From: Marinicellulosiphila megalodicopiae
GTDB lineage: Bacteria; Pseudomonadota; Gammaproteobacteria; Pseudomonadales; Natronospirillaceae
Direction: 5' to 3'
NCBI RefSeq assembly: GCF_045862395.1
Contig: NZ_AP023087.1
Location: forward strand, 1,054,001-1,118,000
DNA: 64,000 nucleotides
Below the pieces are notes generated by a model, which was given only the letters and a program-made list of their open reading frames with translations, had not been told where the DNA came from and searched no databases. The position numbers and the translations under genes are program-made. The stretch's first letter is position 1. Every line of letters starts with the position of its first letter. Below, in pieces: positions 25,227 to 34,632 of this stretch.

Positions 25227-26186
25227 TTAACCTAATTTTTTAAAAGTATTTTGTTGAAGTTTTGATCGGCGTCTTGAATTTTTAAATCTTCTAGTAAAAT
25301 GCTTGATAAATGTTTCTTTTAATTCGTTTTTTAGTAGCTGTGGATCAAATTCTTCAGGCAATTCATGCATCCATTGGTTTAATACTTTTGATTCATTATC
25401 AAAATCTAATAATTCCATCGTAGTGTTTTTATGATTGTAGTCATAAAGTTCTTGTAACCATGAAATGGGTAGTGCGGATAATTTTTGAGTCATTTTATAA
25501 TGCGTTAATTCCCAAAGTTTCACCATTGCATGGGCTTCAATACAAACAAGTTTTTCCATAGATATGTGGAATTGTTGCTGTCTATTACTTTTGCAAATGA
25601 TTGTTAGTTGGTCATAAAAAGCTTGTTCATCTTTATTAATGATGGCTAATAAGCATTGTTGCATGGCTGTAAAAAATTTAGATGACGAATCTTTGCTTAA
25701 TTTTTCAATGATCAGTTCAGGATTGTCATGTTTACCTAATACTGTGTATACACCCGCACAAAGCATGCGTGTATCTGGATGACCTTGTTTAAATGGAGGT
25801 TGTATTTTATCAATGGTTTTATTGACACAAACCATGTCATTAGCTGCTAACATTTTGAATAAATCAAAGACATGTATACAGTCTGAAACTGCATATTTTT
25901 CGCCACCGACCACTCTTAACATATAGCCAAAACGACCAGCTATGCTTAAATTTTGCACTAAGGATTTTACATCCTTTTTAATCACGTGTTGTGCAAGGCT
26001 CAGTTCAGTGAAATTTGCACGTATTTTATACAGTAAATTTGTAATGGGAGCGCTGGGGTCAACTGCTAAATCGTCTTTTAACAATTCAAGGTTTTTAGAT
26101 ATTAACCAATTAGGTGTCTGATTTTTATACCATCGTGCTAGGTCATTTCTTGCTTTTTGAATGTCTAGTTTAGAAAATTCGGTCAT
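25227..26186 (-). CDS. Unrecognised helical protein (319 aa)
   Basis: I do not recognise this gene with confidence. It encodes a soluble, mostly helical protein with no signal peptide or membrane segment and a very basic C terminus (KHFTRRFKNSRRRSKLQQ). The middle, with TRMLCAGVYTVLGKHDNPELI, then a FFTAMQQCLLAIINKDEQAFYDQL helix pair and EKLVCIEAHAMVKLWEL, has the spacing of helical-repeat immunity proteins of the Imm49 type, where a short Rx(n)D stretch precedes a long helix with EA. That resemblance is weak and from memory. No toxin gene lies beside it. It starts at ATG 26186, 240 bp from the YciH-like gene. Confidence 0.6.
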   Translation of the reverse strand: MTEFSKLDIQKARNDLARWYKNQTPNWLISKNLELLKDDLAVDPSAPITNLLYKIRANFTELSLAQHVIKKDVKSLVQNLSIAGRFGYMLRVVGGEKYAVSDCIHVFDLFKMLAANDMVCVNKTIDKIQPPFKQGHPDTRMLCAGVYTVLGKHDNPELIIEKLSKDSSSKFFTAMQQCLLAIINKDEQAFYDQLTIICKSNRQQQFHISMEKLVCIEAHAMVKLWELTHYKMTQKLSALPISWLQELYDYNHKNTTMELLDFDNESKVLNQWMHELPEEFDPQLLKNELKETFIKHFTRRFKNSRRRSKLQQNTFKKLG

Positions 26187-26425
26187 GTGAAGCCTTTGAT
26201 TGAGTTTGCGGGCGTTATACTAACATTGAATTGAAATAAAGCCTTTGTATAAATACATATATTGAGTACCGTTAACTTGTTTTTTTACTTGGGATGAATA
26301 ATTTGTAAATAAATTAACACATAACAAGTTAAGGGTATTGAAAATAAGTGAAATGGAGCATATTTAGTATTTGTTAGTGGAAGTCATTAAATAAGAAGAC
26401 ATCAAAAGTGATCTAATCGTTCAGA

Positions 26426-26743
26426 TTATTTTCCTCGTACAGGTAGCCCTTTTTTACGAAGTTCTGTTTTTAATAATTCGACCCAATCTCCTTGAATTTC
26501 AATAATGCCATCTTTTACTGAACCGCCAGTGCCGCAACGCTTTTTGAGCGTTTTGCCTAATGCAGCCAATTCAGATTTATCCAAATGTAAGCCACTGATG
26601 CATGTCACTATTTTACCACCCCGGCCTTTGGTTGATTTTTGAACCAATGCTTTGCCATCACCTTCTAATGGTGCAGCTTCTTTTTCTTCTTCAATTCGAC
26701 CAATTTCAGTAGAATAAACTAATCGTGTTTCTTTGTTACTCAT
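26426..26743 (-). CDS. yciH: YciH/SUI1-family translation factor-like protein
   Basis: A 105-residue protein with a complete SUI1 (eIF1-like) domain in the second half: GGKIVTCISGL, the LGKTLKKRCGTGGSVKDGIIEIQGD core and a C-terminal LRKKGLPVRGK. Bacterial YciH proteins resemble eIF1 and can influence start-codon selection in vitro; the physiological role is not settled. It is monocistronic. Confidence 0.93.
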   Translation of the reverse strand: MSNKETRLVYSTEIGRIEEEKEAAPLEGDGKALVQKSTKGRGGKIVTCISGLHLDKSELAALGKTLKKRCGTGGSVKDGIIEIQGDWVELLKTELRKKGLPVRGK

Positions 26744-26877
26744 AATAGATCCTCAAAATGAGAAAGGATTTTACCTGTTTGTGGGGATTTATTAAATCTG
26801 CTTTTTAAACGAAATTGAATCAATAGATAACGAGCTTTTGAATACTTAGATAAAAATCTTAATTGTTACAAGGTTCC

Positions 26878-27486
26878 CTAAAGCATCATTGGGATAATGG
26901 AGCCTGCTAATAAGGTCGCCATTGTAATGTTGAATATTCTTCTGCGTTGGGTATTACTTAGTAAGCGTTGCAATTGTTTACCTACGACTAGCCATATTCC
27001 CACACCAAAAAATCCAACACAAAAAAAGGTTAAACTAATAGTCAAAACTTCAGAAATTATGTTTAAATTTGGATTACTAAATGTACTGATTGCACCTAAG
27101 CACATGATCCAAGCTTTTGGGTTTACCCATTGAAATAACATCCCTTGTAAATAGGTAAAAGGCTTTGAAGATTTCTGATTGTTTAATTCTGTTTGTTTGA
27201 TTTCTTTTAAAGTCGCAATTTTAAAAGCTAAAAATAATAAATATGAACAGCCTGTCCATTTTATCATCGTAAATATCCAGGGCTTTTGTTCAAATAACGT
27301 TTCTAAACCTAACCCAATTAAAAGTCCCAAAATAGCCATCATTAAAGGTACGCCTGTGATTATGCCTAACCAATGTGGCACCGATCGTTTCACACCAAAA
27401 TTCACGCCTGAGCTTAACATCATAATATTATTTGGCCCAGGTGTTGCCGTTGAAACAAATGCAAAAAATATCAAAGCTATATTCAT
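26878..27486 (-). CDS. LysE-family amino-acid exporter
   Basis: A 202-residue inner-membrane transporter with about six hydrophobic helices. The family signature near the N terminus is TATPGPNNIMMLSSG, followed by GVPLMMAILGLLIGLG and the FQWVNPKAWIMCLGA block. It exports amino acids or related compounds. The ATG at 27486 follows a run of G; the open frame 12 codons upstream has no family character. It lies 47 bp behind the DUF1127 gene and is divergent from a MocR regulator, which probably controls it. Confidence 0.9.
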   Translation of the reverse strand: MNIALIFFAFVSTATPGPNNIMMLSSGVNFGVKRSVPHWLGIITGVPLMMAILGLLIGLGLETLFEQKPWIFTMIKWTGCSYLLFLAFKIATLKEIKQTELNNQKSSKPFTYLQGMLFQWVNPKAWIMCLGAISTFSNPNLNIISEVLTISLTFFCVGFFGVGIWLVVGKQLQRLLSNTQRRRIFNITMATLLAGSIIPMML

Positions 27487-27533
27487 GACCCCCCCTTTTT
27501 TTATAGATGAAATAAAAATCAATATTTAAAAAA

Positions 27534-27728
27534 TTATTTCCAAAAAAGCAAATTGCTTTCAGCGTTTTGTTGCTGTGTGTTTATTCCCACATCCTTAAGT
27601 TGCGATGCAGATAAATACTTAAGTTGTTGTCTAGTTTCGATGCGTCTTACCCAAATATTTAAGGTTTTTTTAGCATAGTTTAATTGGGTTGTAATTGAAG
27701 CTGATTGATATTGAATTTGAGTGATCAT
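27534..27728 (-). CDS. DUF1127 small protein
   Basis: A 64-residue protein whose middle, WVRRIETRQQLKYLSASQLKDVGI, is the DUF1127 (YjiS-like) motif of W-x-R-x-x-TR-x-x-L and L-x-D-[IV]-G. Members are small, basic, often RNA-interacting and linked to phosphate or carbon metabolism in some alphaproteobacteria. A CAGGAAAC ribosome site precedes its ATG. It comes first in a unit with the LysE exporter and faces a MocR gene across a repeat-rich control region. Confidence 0.85.
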   Translation of the reverse strand: MITQIQYQSASITTQLNYAKKTLNIWVRRIETRQQLKYLSASQLKDVGINTQQQNAESNLLFWK

Positions 27729-27794
27729 ATTTTTGTTTCCTGTTGTGCATTAATGTGGATGGCAACGGTTTGTGTTATCAGATTCATTGAGTTA

Positions 27795-27926
27795 ATCTGT
27801 TACTGTATAAAAGTTTAGTCTGTTAATCTGTAACGGTATAGATTCAGAAATAAATTTTGTTGACCGTAACAGATTGGTTTTTTACTATCTGTAATGGTCG
27901 ATAATTAAACTATCTGTATTGGTACG
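27795..27926. promoter_or_regulatory. Five-copy operator array between the MocR regulator and its divergent targets
   Basis: Five copies of a 12-15-bp word, consensus ATCTGTnAYGGTA: 27795-27809 (ATCTGTTACTGTATA), 27826-27840 (ATCTGTAACGGTATA), 27863-27874 (inverted, ACCGTAACAGAT), 27887-27900 (ATCTGTAATGGTCG) and 27912-27926 (ATCTGTATTGGTACG). The first two are 31 bp apart and the last two 25 bp apart. MocR proteins bind such direct and inverted repeats in divergent control regions, so these are very likely its binding sites. Confidence 0.8.
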
Positions 27927-27940
27927 GGCAAAGGTGGGTC

Positions 27941-29371
27941 ATGGAAAAATTACTTTATATGCAATTGGTGGATCAAATTAGCCAGCAAATTCGCGACGGT
28001 ATGTTCAAAGTAGGTGAGCGCTTACCCTCGGTTCGAAAGCTTTCACAGCGCGAACAAGTCAGTATTGCAACGGTGAATACGGCTTATGCAAATTTAGAGC
28101 AACGAGGTTGGATTGAGGCGCGTCCTAAATCAGGTTACTTTGTGCGGCGCTCTAGTTTAGACACAGTTGATTTGCCCTCAAAAAGTAAAATAACAGGCAG
28201 ACCAAAACCGGTGAATATTAATGAGCTGGCCATGGAAGTACAGCGAGGTTCATCCATTAAAACCGGTTCGAGTTTTTGTGCAGCGGTGCCAGATATCAAT
28301 TTTCCTATTTCCAAAATCATCCAACGCACCTTTGTGAGTCAAGCAAGAATGGGTAAAACTTTTGGTGAGGGTTATGACACACCAGAGGGCAATGCAGAGT
28401 TGCGCCATCAAGTTGCTAAACGTGCATTAGAGGCTGGTATTAAATTAAAGTCAGATGATTTAATCACCACAGCAGGTGCGCAAAACGCGTTGGCTTTAGC
28501 GTTACGAGCCATGACCGTACCAGGAGATATTGTTGCGGTTGAATCCCCTTGTTATTTTGGCTTGCTGCAAATGATTGAAAGCTTTGGTTTAAAAGCGGTT
28601 GAAGTGCCTGCTGATCCAAAAGAAGGCATAAGCATTGATGCATTAAAATTGGCCTTGCAACAATGGCCTATTAAAGCGGTAGTGAGCATTCCTGCGTTTT
28701 CAAATCCTTTAGGTTGTTCGATTTCTGATGAGCACAAAAAAGCATTAATCGGATTATTACAGCAATATGATATAGCCATGATTGAAGACGATATATACGG
28801 AGAGTTAAATTTTGAAGGACGTCGACCAAAAGCGGTCAAAGCATTTGATGATGATGGTCGGGTACTTTGGTGCTCTTCAGTTTCTAAAACTATGGAGCCT
28901 CAGCTGCGTGTTGGTTGGATTGCTCCTGGTAGATATTACGATAAAATTTTGCATCAAAAGTATGTGAATTCAATATCAAATCCTAGCTTAGCCCAAAGTG
29001 TAGTTGCCCAAGTTATGGAACAAGGTCAGTACGAAAGACATTTACGTCAAGCTCGAGAAGCGTATCGTCAGCGCAGTCAGCATTTATTAGATTTAGCGAT
29101 GATTCATTTCCCAAGTGAGATGCGCGCAAGTTCTCCTAAAGGCGGATTAGTCACCTGGTTTGAAATGCCAAAATCCATAGACGCAACCCAGCTGTATCAT
29201 TATTGTAGAGAGCAAGGTGTGCGCATTGCACCTGGTGAATTATTTTCGATATCGGGGTTATATCAGCATTGTTTTCGTATGAGTCACGCCAAACCTTGGA
29301 CGACTCAATCAGAGCAAGCCGTTGGGCTCATCGGTCAGCAACTTAAAAAAATGTTGCTACAAAGCAATTAA
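27941..29371 (+). CDS. MocR-type transcriptional regulator (GntR winged helix plus aminotransferase domain)
   Basis: A 476-residue chimeric regulator. Residues 1-75 are a GntR winged helix (LVDQISQQIRDGMFKVGERLPSVRKLSQ, TVNTAYANLEQRGWIEARPKSGYFV). Residues about 110-470 are a fold-type-I aminotransferase with FSNPLG, the Asp/Tyr block IEDDIYGEL and a PLP lysine in CSSVSKTMEPQLRVGW. MocR proteins use PLP or an amino-donor to sense metabolites. AAAGGTGGG precedes the ATG. It is divergent from DUF1127-lysE across five operator copies, so it probably regulates the exporter and itself. Confidence 0.93.
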   Translation: MEKLLYMQLVDQISQQIRDGMFKVGERLPSVRKLSQREQVSIATVNTAYANLEQRGWIEARPKSGYFVRRSSLDTVDLPSKSKITGRPKPVNINELAMEVQRGSSIKTGSSFCAAVPDINFPISKIIQRTFVSQARMGKTFGEGYDTPEGNAELRHQVAKRALEAGIKLKSDDLITTAGAQNALALALRAMTVPGDIVAVESPCYFGLLQMIESFGLKAVEVPADPKEGISIDALKLALQQWPIKAVVSIPAFSNPLGCSISDEHKKALIGLLQQYDIAMIEDDIYGELNFEGRRPKAVKAFDDDGRVLWCSSVSKTMEPQLRVGWIAPGRYYDKILHQKYVNSISNPSLAQSVVAQVMEQGQYERHLRQAREAYRQRSQHLLDLAMIHFPSEMRASSPKGGLVTWFEMPKSIDATQLYHYCREQGVRIAPGELFSISGLYQHCFRMSHAKPWTTQSEQAVGLIGQQLKKMLLQSN

Positions 29372-29376
29372 ACTAT

Positions 29377-29550
29377 TTATTTTTTTTGTTTGATTCGCAA
29401 GGATGCATTTTCTAAAATTTTTAATTTATCAGTATTAGTTGCTTGTTGCCATGATGTGATTTCTTTTAACAATCGACCACAGCCCACGCACATATCTTTT
29501 TCATCAAGGCAGCAATTTCTGATACAGGGTGAATCAATTTTATTTGTCAT
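29377..29550 (-). CDS. DUF1289 small cysteine-rich protein
   Basis: A 57-residue protein that converges on the MocR gene with 5 bp between stops. It has the DUF1289 signature: SPCIRNCCLDEKDMCVGCGRLLKEITSW in overlapping blocks, i.e. PC-x3-C-C, then MC-x-GC-x-R and EI-x-x-W. The cysteines (9, 13, 14, 21, 24) suggest a metal or Fe-S site. The family is common in proteobacteria and its function is unknown. The gene is easy to miss because of its length. Confidence 0.88.
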   Translation of the reverse strand: MTNKIDSPCIRNCCLDEKDMCVGCGRLLKEITSWQQATNTDKLKILENASLRIKQKK

Positions 29551-29919
29551 AATTTTTGCAATGTGAATTTTAAAAAGTAGGTCAATAAGTTTATCACACT
29601 AAGTCTATTAATGACTTAATCGGAATTCATCATTGTAACTATTTGTAATTGAATAATTGAATTCCCCATCACTTTTGGATTGATAACCAGTTAATGTTTT
29701 AATTGGATCTGTGTGATAAATATTTTAATTTACATTTTATTACAATTAAATAATTTAAATTACAGTAATTTTAAAAATTCTTTTAATGCTATGTATTAAG
29801 GGGTTTATGGCGAATTAATCAGTAATTTTATTTAATAAATAGGATTTAAATTTTATGCCAAATTTTGTATTTGTATCTGCATCTATACTTATGCTAACAG
29901 TAAAATTAGTTGGTGATGT
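29551..29919. other. AT-rich region upstream of the pilY1-like gene
   Basis: About 370 bp, very AT-rich, with several TAATTT/AAATTA inverted words around 29720-29780. It must hold the pilY1 promoter, but no -35/-10 pair stands out. The only coding-like feature is a 22-codon reading frame at its end (listed separately). Confidence 0.55.
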
Positions 29920-29923
29920 ATGA
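29855..29923 (+). CDS. Possible 22-codon upstream ORF coupled to pilY1
   Basis: ATG at 29855 with AGGAT 9 bp before it opens a 22-codon hydrophobic frame (MPNFVFVSASILMLTVKLV...). Its TGA stop overlaps the ATG of the pilY1-like gene (ATGA). Such an arrangement allows translational coupling. It may be chance in an AT-rich region. Confidence 0.3.
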   Translation: MPNFVFVSASILMLTVKLVGDV

Positions 29924-32900
29924 AAAAGTGGCTTGTGCTAGTAGTGTTAACTTTTTGGGCTTCAAATGGTATGAGTAGAAATGCTTATTATACGACCAAT
30001 GAAGATTTCAGCGCGATGCCCGTTTTACTTTCAAGTACTTCAACGCCCTTAGTAATGCTAGCAATGAGTGTGGATCATCAATTATTTATTAAAGCCTATA
30101 GTGATTATTCCGATAATGATGGCGATGGTGTATTAGATACAACATATGATGATTTATTTAATTATTATGGTTATTTTGATTCTGAGTATTGTTATAAACA
30201 ACGCTCATATGTGTTTTACCCATCCTCAACAATTGATGATTATCCTAATTCTGTTGGTCACACTTGTTCCCAATCTAATGACTGGAGCGGTAACTTTTTA
30301 AATTGGGCCACCATGACCCGTTTAGATATTGTGCGCAAAGTATTATATGGCGGTAAACGTTCAACAGATACATCAACCACCATTTTGGAACGTGCACATT
30401 TACCAATGGATGGCCATGCATTTGCAAAAGTTTTTAGTTCATCAAGTATGACCGATTACACGCCCTATAATAAATCCACTATCACAATGTGTAATTTATC
30501 AAATGAAGTAGTTGGCGATATGCTGCCTGTCATGTTAGTCGCAGATGGATCTTACCCTCGATGGGCAACTTCAGAAAAATGGCAATGTAATTGGAACGGC
30601 ACTTCCAGAGCACCATTAACTGAAAAAATTGCAGATGATATCGTGATTCGAGTATCCGCTTGTGAAAATGATTATGAAGGCTTAACAGCAGATAAATGTA
30701 AAGAATATCCAAACGGTGAAATAAAACCCGTTGGACTTTTACAGTTATATGGTGAAACTGGAGATATAGAATTTGGTTTAATAACAGGTAGTCATGCAAA
30801 ACCTGATCAAGGTGGGATGGTTCGTTCAAATATTTCAAAAATAGCGGGTAATGATGACCCAAATGAAAACGAAGTGAATACTGCTAACGGAAGATTTACA
30901 ACCAAAAGTGGCATCATTTCTAATATTGATGCGCTAAGAATGGTAGGCGTAGAGCGTGAAGATTCAAACTTTCATTTAAATTGTTCTGCCTACGGTATTA
31001 GCATCGATACCTATTTAACCAGTACTTCAAGTTCAAGATTGTGCAGCGATTGGGGAAATCCAATCAGTGAAATTTACCTTGAAGCACTACGTTATTTCAG
31101 TGGATTAACACCGACGACTGTTTTTTTGGGAGAGGATGATGACATCATCGAAGGATTAACCCATGTCGATAACTGGAGCGATCCGCTTTCAGATCAAAAT
31201 AACTGCGCACAATGTTCAATTATAGTGTTATCAACTGGCTTGAACTCCTTTGATGCCGATGATTTAGATGGAGCAAGTGATTTAAACGGCATCACTTCAA
31301 GATCGCATTTAAGTGAATATACCGATAATGTTGGTGATTTAGAAATGGGGGATTTTACGGATTATAATTATTTAAATGGAGGAGATAATAAAGCCGCCTG
31401 TGAATCTACAGATCAAAGCAGTACAACCGTTGAACTGTCTGATATGGAAGGTGTTTGCCCAGAAGTACCGGTACTTCAAGGCAGTTACGAATTAGCAGGG
31501 TTAGCCCATTATGCAAAAACCAAAGATCTACGTAGCTTGCTTGATAATAGTCAATCTATTAATACCTATGCTGTGCAACTTGCTCAAAGTTTACCTTCTT
31601 TTGAAGTAGTTGTGGATGATGCAGTGATAACGATTTTACCTGCCTGTAAAACCAATAACTCCCCTTGCAGTTTTTTAAATGTGGATGTAATCGAACAAAC
31701 CGAATCCAGAGGCAATTTGGTTTTTTATTGGGAGGATTCCCTTTGGGGAGGGGATTATGATTTGGATACCGCCCAGAGAATTGAATATTGTGTAGGCAGT
31801 GCCTGTGGTGATTCGACTGAAAATGATGAAATAAGAATCACAAATACGATGTTAAGCAAATCCACTCCTGAAATTGCCGTAAACTATTCTTTAACGGGTA
31901 CAAGACGTAATGATGGTATTTCAAATTCATTATGGGTTGAAAGTTCAGATGGAAATTTCAGTGCGTTTGCAGGTGAAGTGTCCAACATTGAAGACCAGCC
32001 AGAATCAAAAACAGCGCGATTTGAAGTAGGTAATTCAGATGCAAAGTTATTACCTAATCCGTTATGGTTTGCTTCAAAATACGGTGGCTTTAATGATTTA
32101 GATGGTGACGGTACCCCAAAAAATATCAATGGAGACGATTCAGAGTGGGACTCAATTGATAATTTAACTGGTTTAACTGGAAGTGATGGTATACCGGATA
32201 ATTATTTTCATGTGATAAATCCATCAGAGCTTGAGCGTCAATTAGCCAATGTATTTGATACCATTATTAATCGAACATCTTCAGGAACAAACGCAGCGGT
32301 GGTTGCCAGTAAAACCGATGGTGTCGGCGCAGTTTACCAAGCTTTGTTTCAGCCCACTTTAACAGTGAATGAGCACACAATTAATTGGGGGGGAATGTTG
32401 CATGCATTGTTTATTGATCAATACGGAAATGTTCGTGAAGATACGGATTTAGATAATCAACTGACTTTGGATGATAAAGTCATCACCATGTATTTTGATG
32501 CGATTCAAGATCAAACAATGGTGCTGCGTTATGATATTGATAATTATGGAGTTATTACTCGAGATGCGTCGCTTCCTCAGCCAATAGATAGTTTAAAGCA
32601 TATCTGGGATGCCCGTGATCAATTAGCTAGAGTGCCCAGTCCATCGACTCAAAGAGAGTATTCTTTTGAAAATTTGAACCGACATATTTTGACAAGCATA
32701 GGAGGGCAAGTAAAAGCGTTCACCTCTGATGTTATGCAGTCCTATCAAAGATACTTTGCAATCAGCAATCCTAATTTTGGCTGGCAGCCATCAGACTCAG
32801 ATATTACAGATTTTGTAAATTATATACGTGGAGAAGAAAATTATTTTTTCAGATCCCGTGTGATTGATTGGGATGGTTTGGGTGAAAAAGTTTGGCGCTT

Positions 32901-34632
32901 AGGGGATATTATTCACTCCACGCCTTTAGTGGTCGGTGCCCCAAATGGGAATTACGATTCACAATATAATGACGTCAGTTACGAGGCTTATGTTGAAAAG
33001 TATAAAAACAGACGCCAAATGGTTTATGTTGGGGCAAATGACGGGATGATTCATGCATTTAATGGAGGGTTTTGGAATCAACCTGAGCATAAATTTGAGA
33101 CCAGTGCTGCTCAAATTGACTCAAGTTTAAATTATTCAGAATTTGAATTAGGCAGCGAGCTTTGGGCTTATATTCCAGAAAATACATTGCCGCATTTGCG
33201 CTGGTTAGCATACAGAAATTATCAACATGTTTATTACATAGATGGTGAACCCCAATCTTTTGATGTGAAAATTTTTGATAATGACGAAACCCACCCAAAT
33301 GGTTGGGGCACTATATTAGTCGTTGGTATGCGTCTTGGTGGATCTGAAGTGACTGTTGAAGTAGAAAGCGGCGTAGAGCAGGATTTTCAGTCTTCTTATA
33401 TTGTGTTGGATATTACTAACCCTGAAATACCGCCCACATTAATTGCTGAAATTAATGATTTTGATGCACAAAAGTTAGGGCTTACTGTTAGTAAACCTGC
33501 CTTGGTAAAAGCAAATAAAACAGTCAATGGTGTTGATGTTAATCGTTGGATGCTTGCATTTGCTTCTGGGCCTACTGGTGATGAAAGTCACAGGTTATCC
33601 ACAAGTGATCAAAATACACATGTGTATTTTTATGACTTAAGCGCGTCAACTGATCACTTAAGCAAAGTGGAAACTTCATATACATTTGGATATGGCGGGG
33701 ATGTGACCAGTGTAGATTTAGATAACGATTATGTGGATGATGTACTGTATTTTGGAAATGTTAATGCTGAATACACCACATCAATTTATGGTGAGTTAGT
33801 TCGCGTTCAGCTTAATTTAATGTCCGATATTAGCCCAACCAATTATGGCAAACCTACCAATATTTCAATCAATACAATGTTGGATACTGAGCGTCCAGTG
33901 GTTGCAGCGCCTCATTTTGTCATTGATGAAAAAGGAGAAAACTGGATATTATTTGGCACAGGCAGATTACATACAATAAATGATAATTTAAATACCCAGC
34001 AACAATATTTTATTGGAATTAAAGAAGAGAAAAATAATAGTTTTAATTATGATTATTCAGAATTTTATTTATCTGATTTGATCAATACAAGTGATGTCAC
34101 ACTTTATAGTGACGATACAATTTTAAGCAATAACAGCACAATAGAAGTGCAAGATGAAGACTCAAATACCATTGAATTGGACACCTTTTATGACTTAAAA
34201 GGGTATATACAATCCCAACACGGTTGGTACATAGAATTGGATAATAATTCAACTGATCCGACTGGCCGTAATATTTCCAAAGCGACAAACTTTTCAGAGC
34301 TTGTATTTTTCACTCAATACCAACCTCCTGCTAATACCTGCAAAATAGATGGTACCAGTATTTTATATGGATTGGATTTCACAACAGGCACCGCCTCTTT
34401 ACAAAACCCATTTTATTCAGAAGTACCTGATGAAGATTCCAACGATAGCCCAAGTGAAATCGGTGCACAAATGTCTTTAGGTATTGGGCTGGCCTCAGCA
34501 CCAGTTATTCATTTAGGTGAGGCAGGACAAGTGAGCGTATTAACTCAATCTGCTACTGGTGCCATTGAAACAACTAGCATTAATTACGAGTTTGATAAAG
34601 GCACAAGGCTAAGTTGGAAATACATCTACTAA
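29920..34632 (+). CDS. Large PilY1/PilC-like type IV pilus tip protein
   Basis: A 1570-residue secreted protein with an N-terminal signal peptide (about 1-19). The N-terminal half has an EF-hand-like D65-NDGDGVLD73 loop, the family block SGNFLNWATMTRLDIVRKVLYGG and a von-Willebrand-like core. The C-terminal half is a PilY1 beta-propeller with VYVGANDGMIHAFNGG (about 1036-1051), VSKPALV-like strands, a second calcium loop D1266-x-D-x-D-x-x-D-D, and the final GTRLSWKYIY that replaces the usual RxSWREL end. PilY1 primes pilus assembly and mediates adhesion, with calcium controlling extension. It is longer than most PilY1 proteins (about 1100-1200), and no minor-pilin genes are adjacent. Confidence 0.88.
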   Translation: MKKWLVLVVLTFWASNGMSRNAYYTTNEDFSAMPVLLSSTSTPLVMLAMSVDHQLFIKAYSDYSDNDGDGVLDTTYDDLFNYYGYFDSEYCYKQRSYVFYPSSTIDDYPNSVGHTCSQSNDWSGNFLNWATMTRLDIVRKVLYGGKRSTDTSTTILERAHLPMDGHAFAKVFSSSSMTDYTPYNKSTITMCNLSNEVVGDMLPVMLVADGSYPRWATSEKWQCNWNGTSRAPLTEKIADDIVIRVSACENDYEGLTADKCKEYPNGEIKPVGLLQLYGETGDIEFGLITGSHAKPDQGGMVRSNISKIAGNDDPNENEVNTANGRFTTKSGIISNIDALRMVGVEREDSNFHLNCSAYGISIDTYLTSTSSSRLCSDWGNPISEIYLEALRYFSGLTPTTVFLGEDDDIIEGLTHVDNWSDPLSDQNNCAQCSIIVLSTGLNSFDADDLDGASDLNGITSRSHLSEYTDNVGDLEMGDFTDYNYLNGGDNKAACESTDQSSTTVELSDMEGVCPEVPVLQGSYELAGLAHYAKTKDLRSLLDNSQSINTYAVQLAQSLPSFEVVVDDAVITILPACKTNNSPCSFLNVDVIEQTESRGNLVFYWEDSLWGGDYDLDTAQRIEYCVGSACGDSTENDEIRITNTMLSKSTPEIAVNYSLTGTRRNDGISNSLWVESSDGNFSAFAGEVSNIEDQPESKTARFEVGNSDAKLLPNPLWFASKYGGFNDLDGDGTPKNINGDDSEWDSIDNLTGLTGSDGIPDNYFHVINPSELERQLANVFDTIINRTSSGTNAAVVASKTDGVGAVYQALFQPTLTVNEHTINWGGMLHALFIDQYGNVREDTDLDNQLTLDDKVITMYFDAIQDQTMVLRYDIDNYGVITRDASLPQPIDSLKHIWDARDQLARVPSPSTQREYSFENLNRHILTSIGGQVKAFTSDVMQSYQRYFAISNPNFGWQPSDSDITDFVNYIRGEENYFFRSRVIDWDGLGEKVWRLGDIIHSTPLVVGAPNGNYDSQYNDVSYEAYVEKYKNRRQMVYVGANDGMIHAFNGGFWNQPEHKFETSAAQIDSSLNYSEFELGSELWAYIPENTLPHLRWLAYRNYQHVYYIDGEPQSFDVKIFDNDETHPNGWGTILVVGMRLGGSEVTVEVESGVEQDFQSSYIVLDITNPEIPPTLIAEINDFDAQKLGLTVSKPALVKANKTVNGVDVNRWMLAFASGPTGDESHRLSTSDQNTHVYFYDLSASTDHLSKVETSYTFGYGGDVTSVDLDNDYVDDVLYFGNVNAEYTTSIYGELVRVQLNLMSDISPTNYGKPTNISINTMLDTERPVVAAPHFVIDEKGENWILFGTGRLHTINDNLNTQQQYFIGIKEEKNNSFNYDYSEFYLSDLINTSDVTLYSDDTILSNNSTIEVQDEDSNTIELDTFYDLKGYIQSQHGWYIELDNNSTDPTGRNISKATNFSELVFFTQYQPPANTCKIDGTSILYGLDFTTGTASLQNPFYSEVPDEDSNDSPSEIGAQMSLGIGLASAPVIHLGEAGQVSVLTQSATGAIETTSINYEFDKGTRLSWKYIY

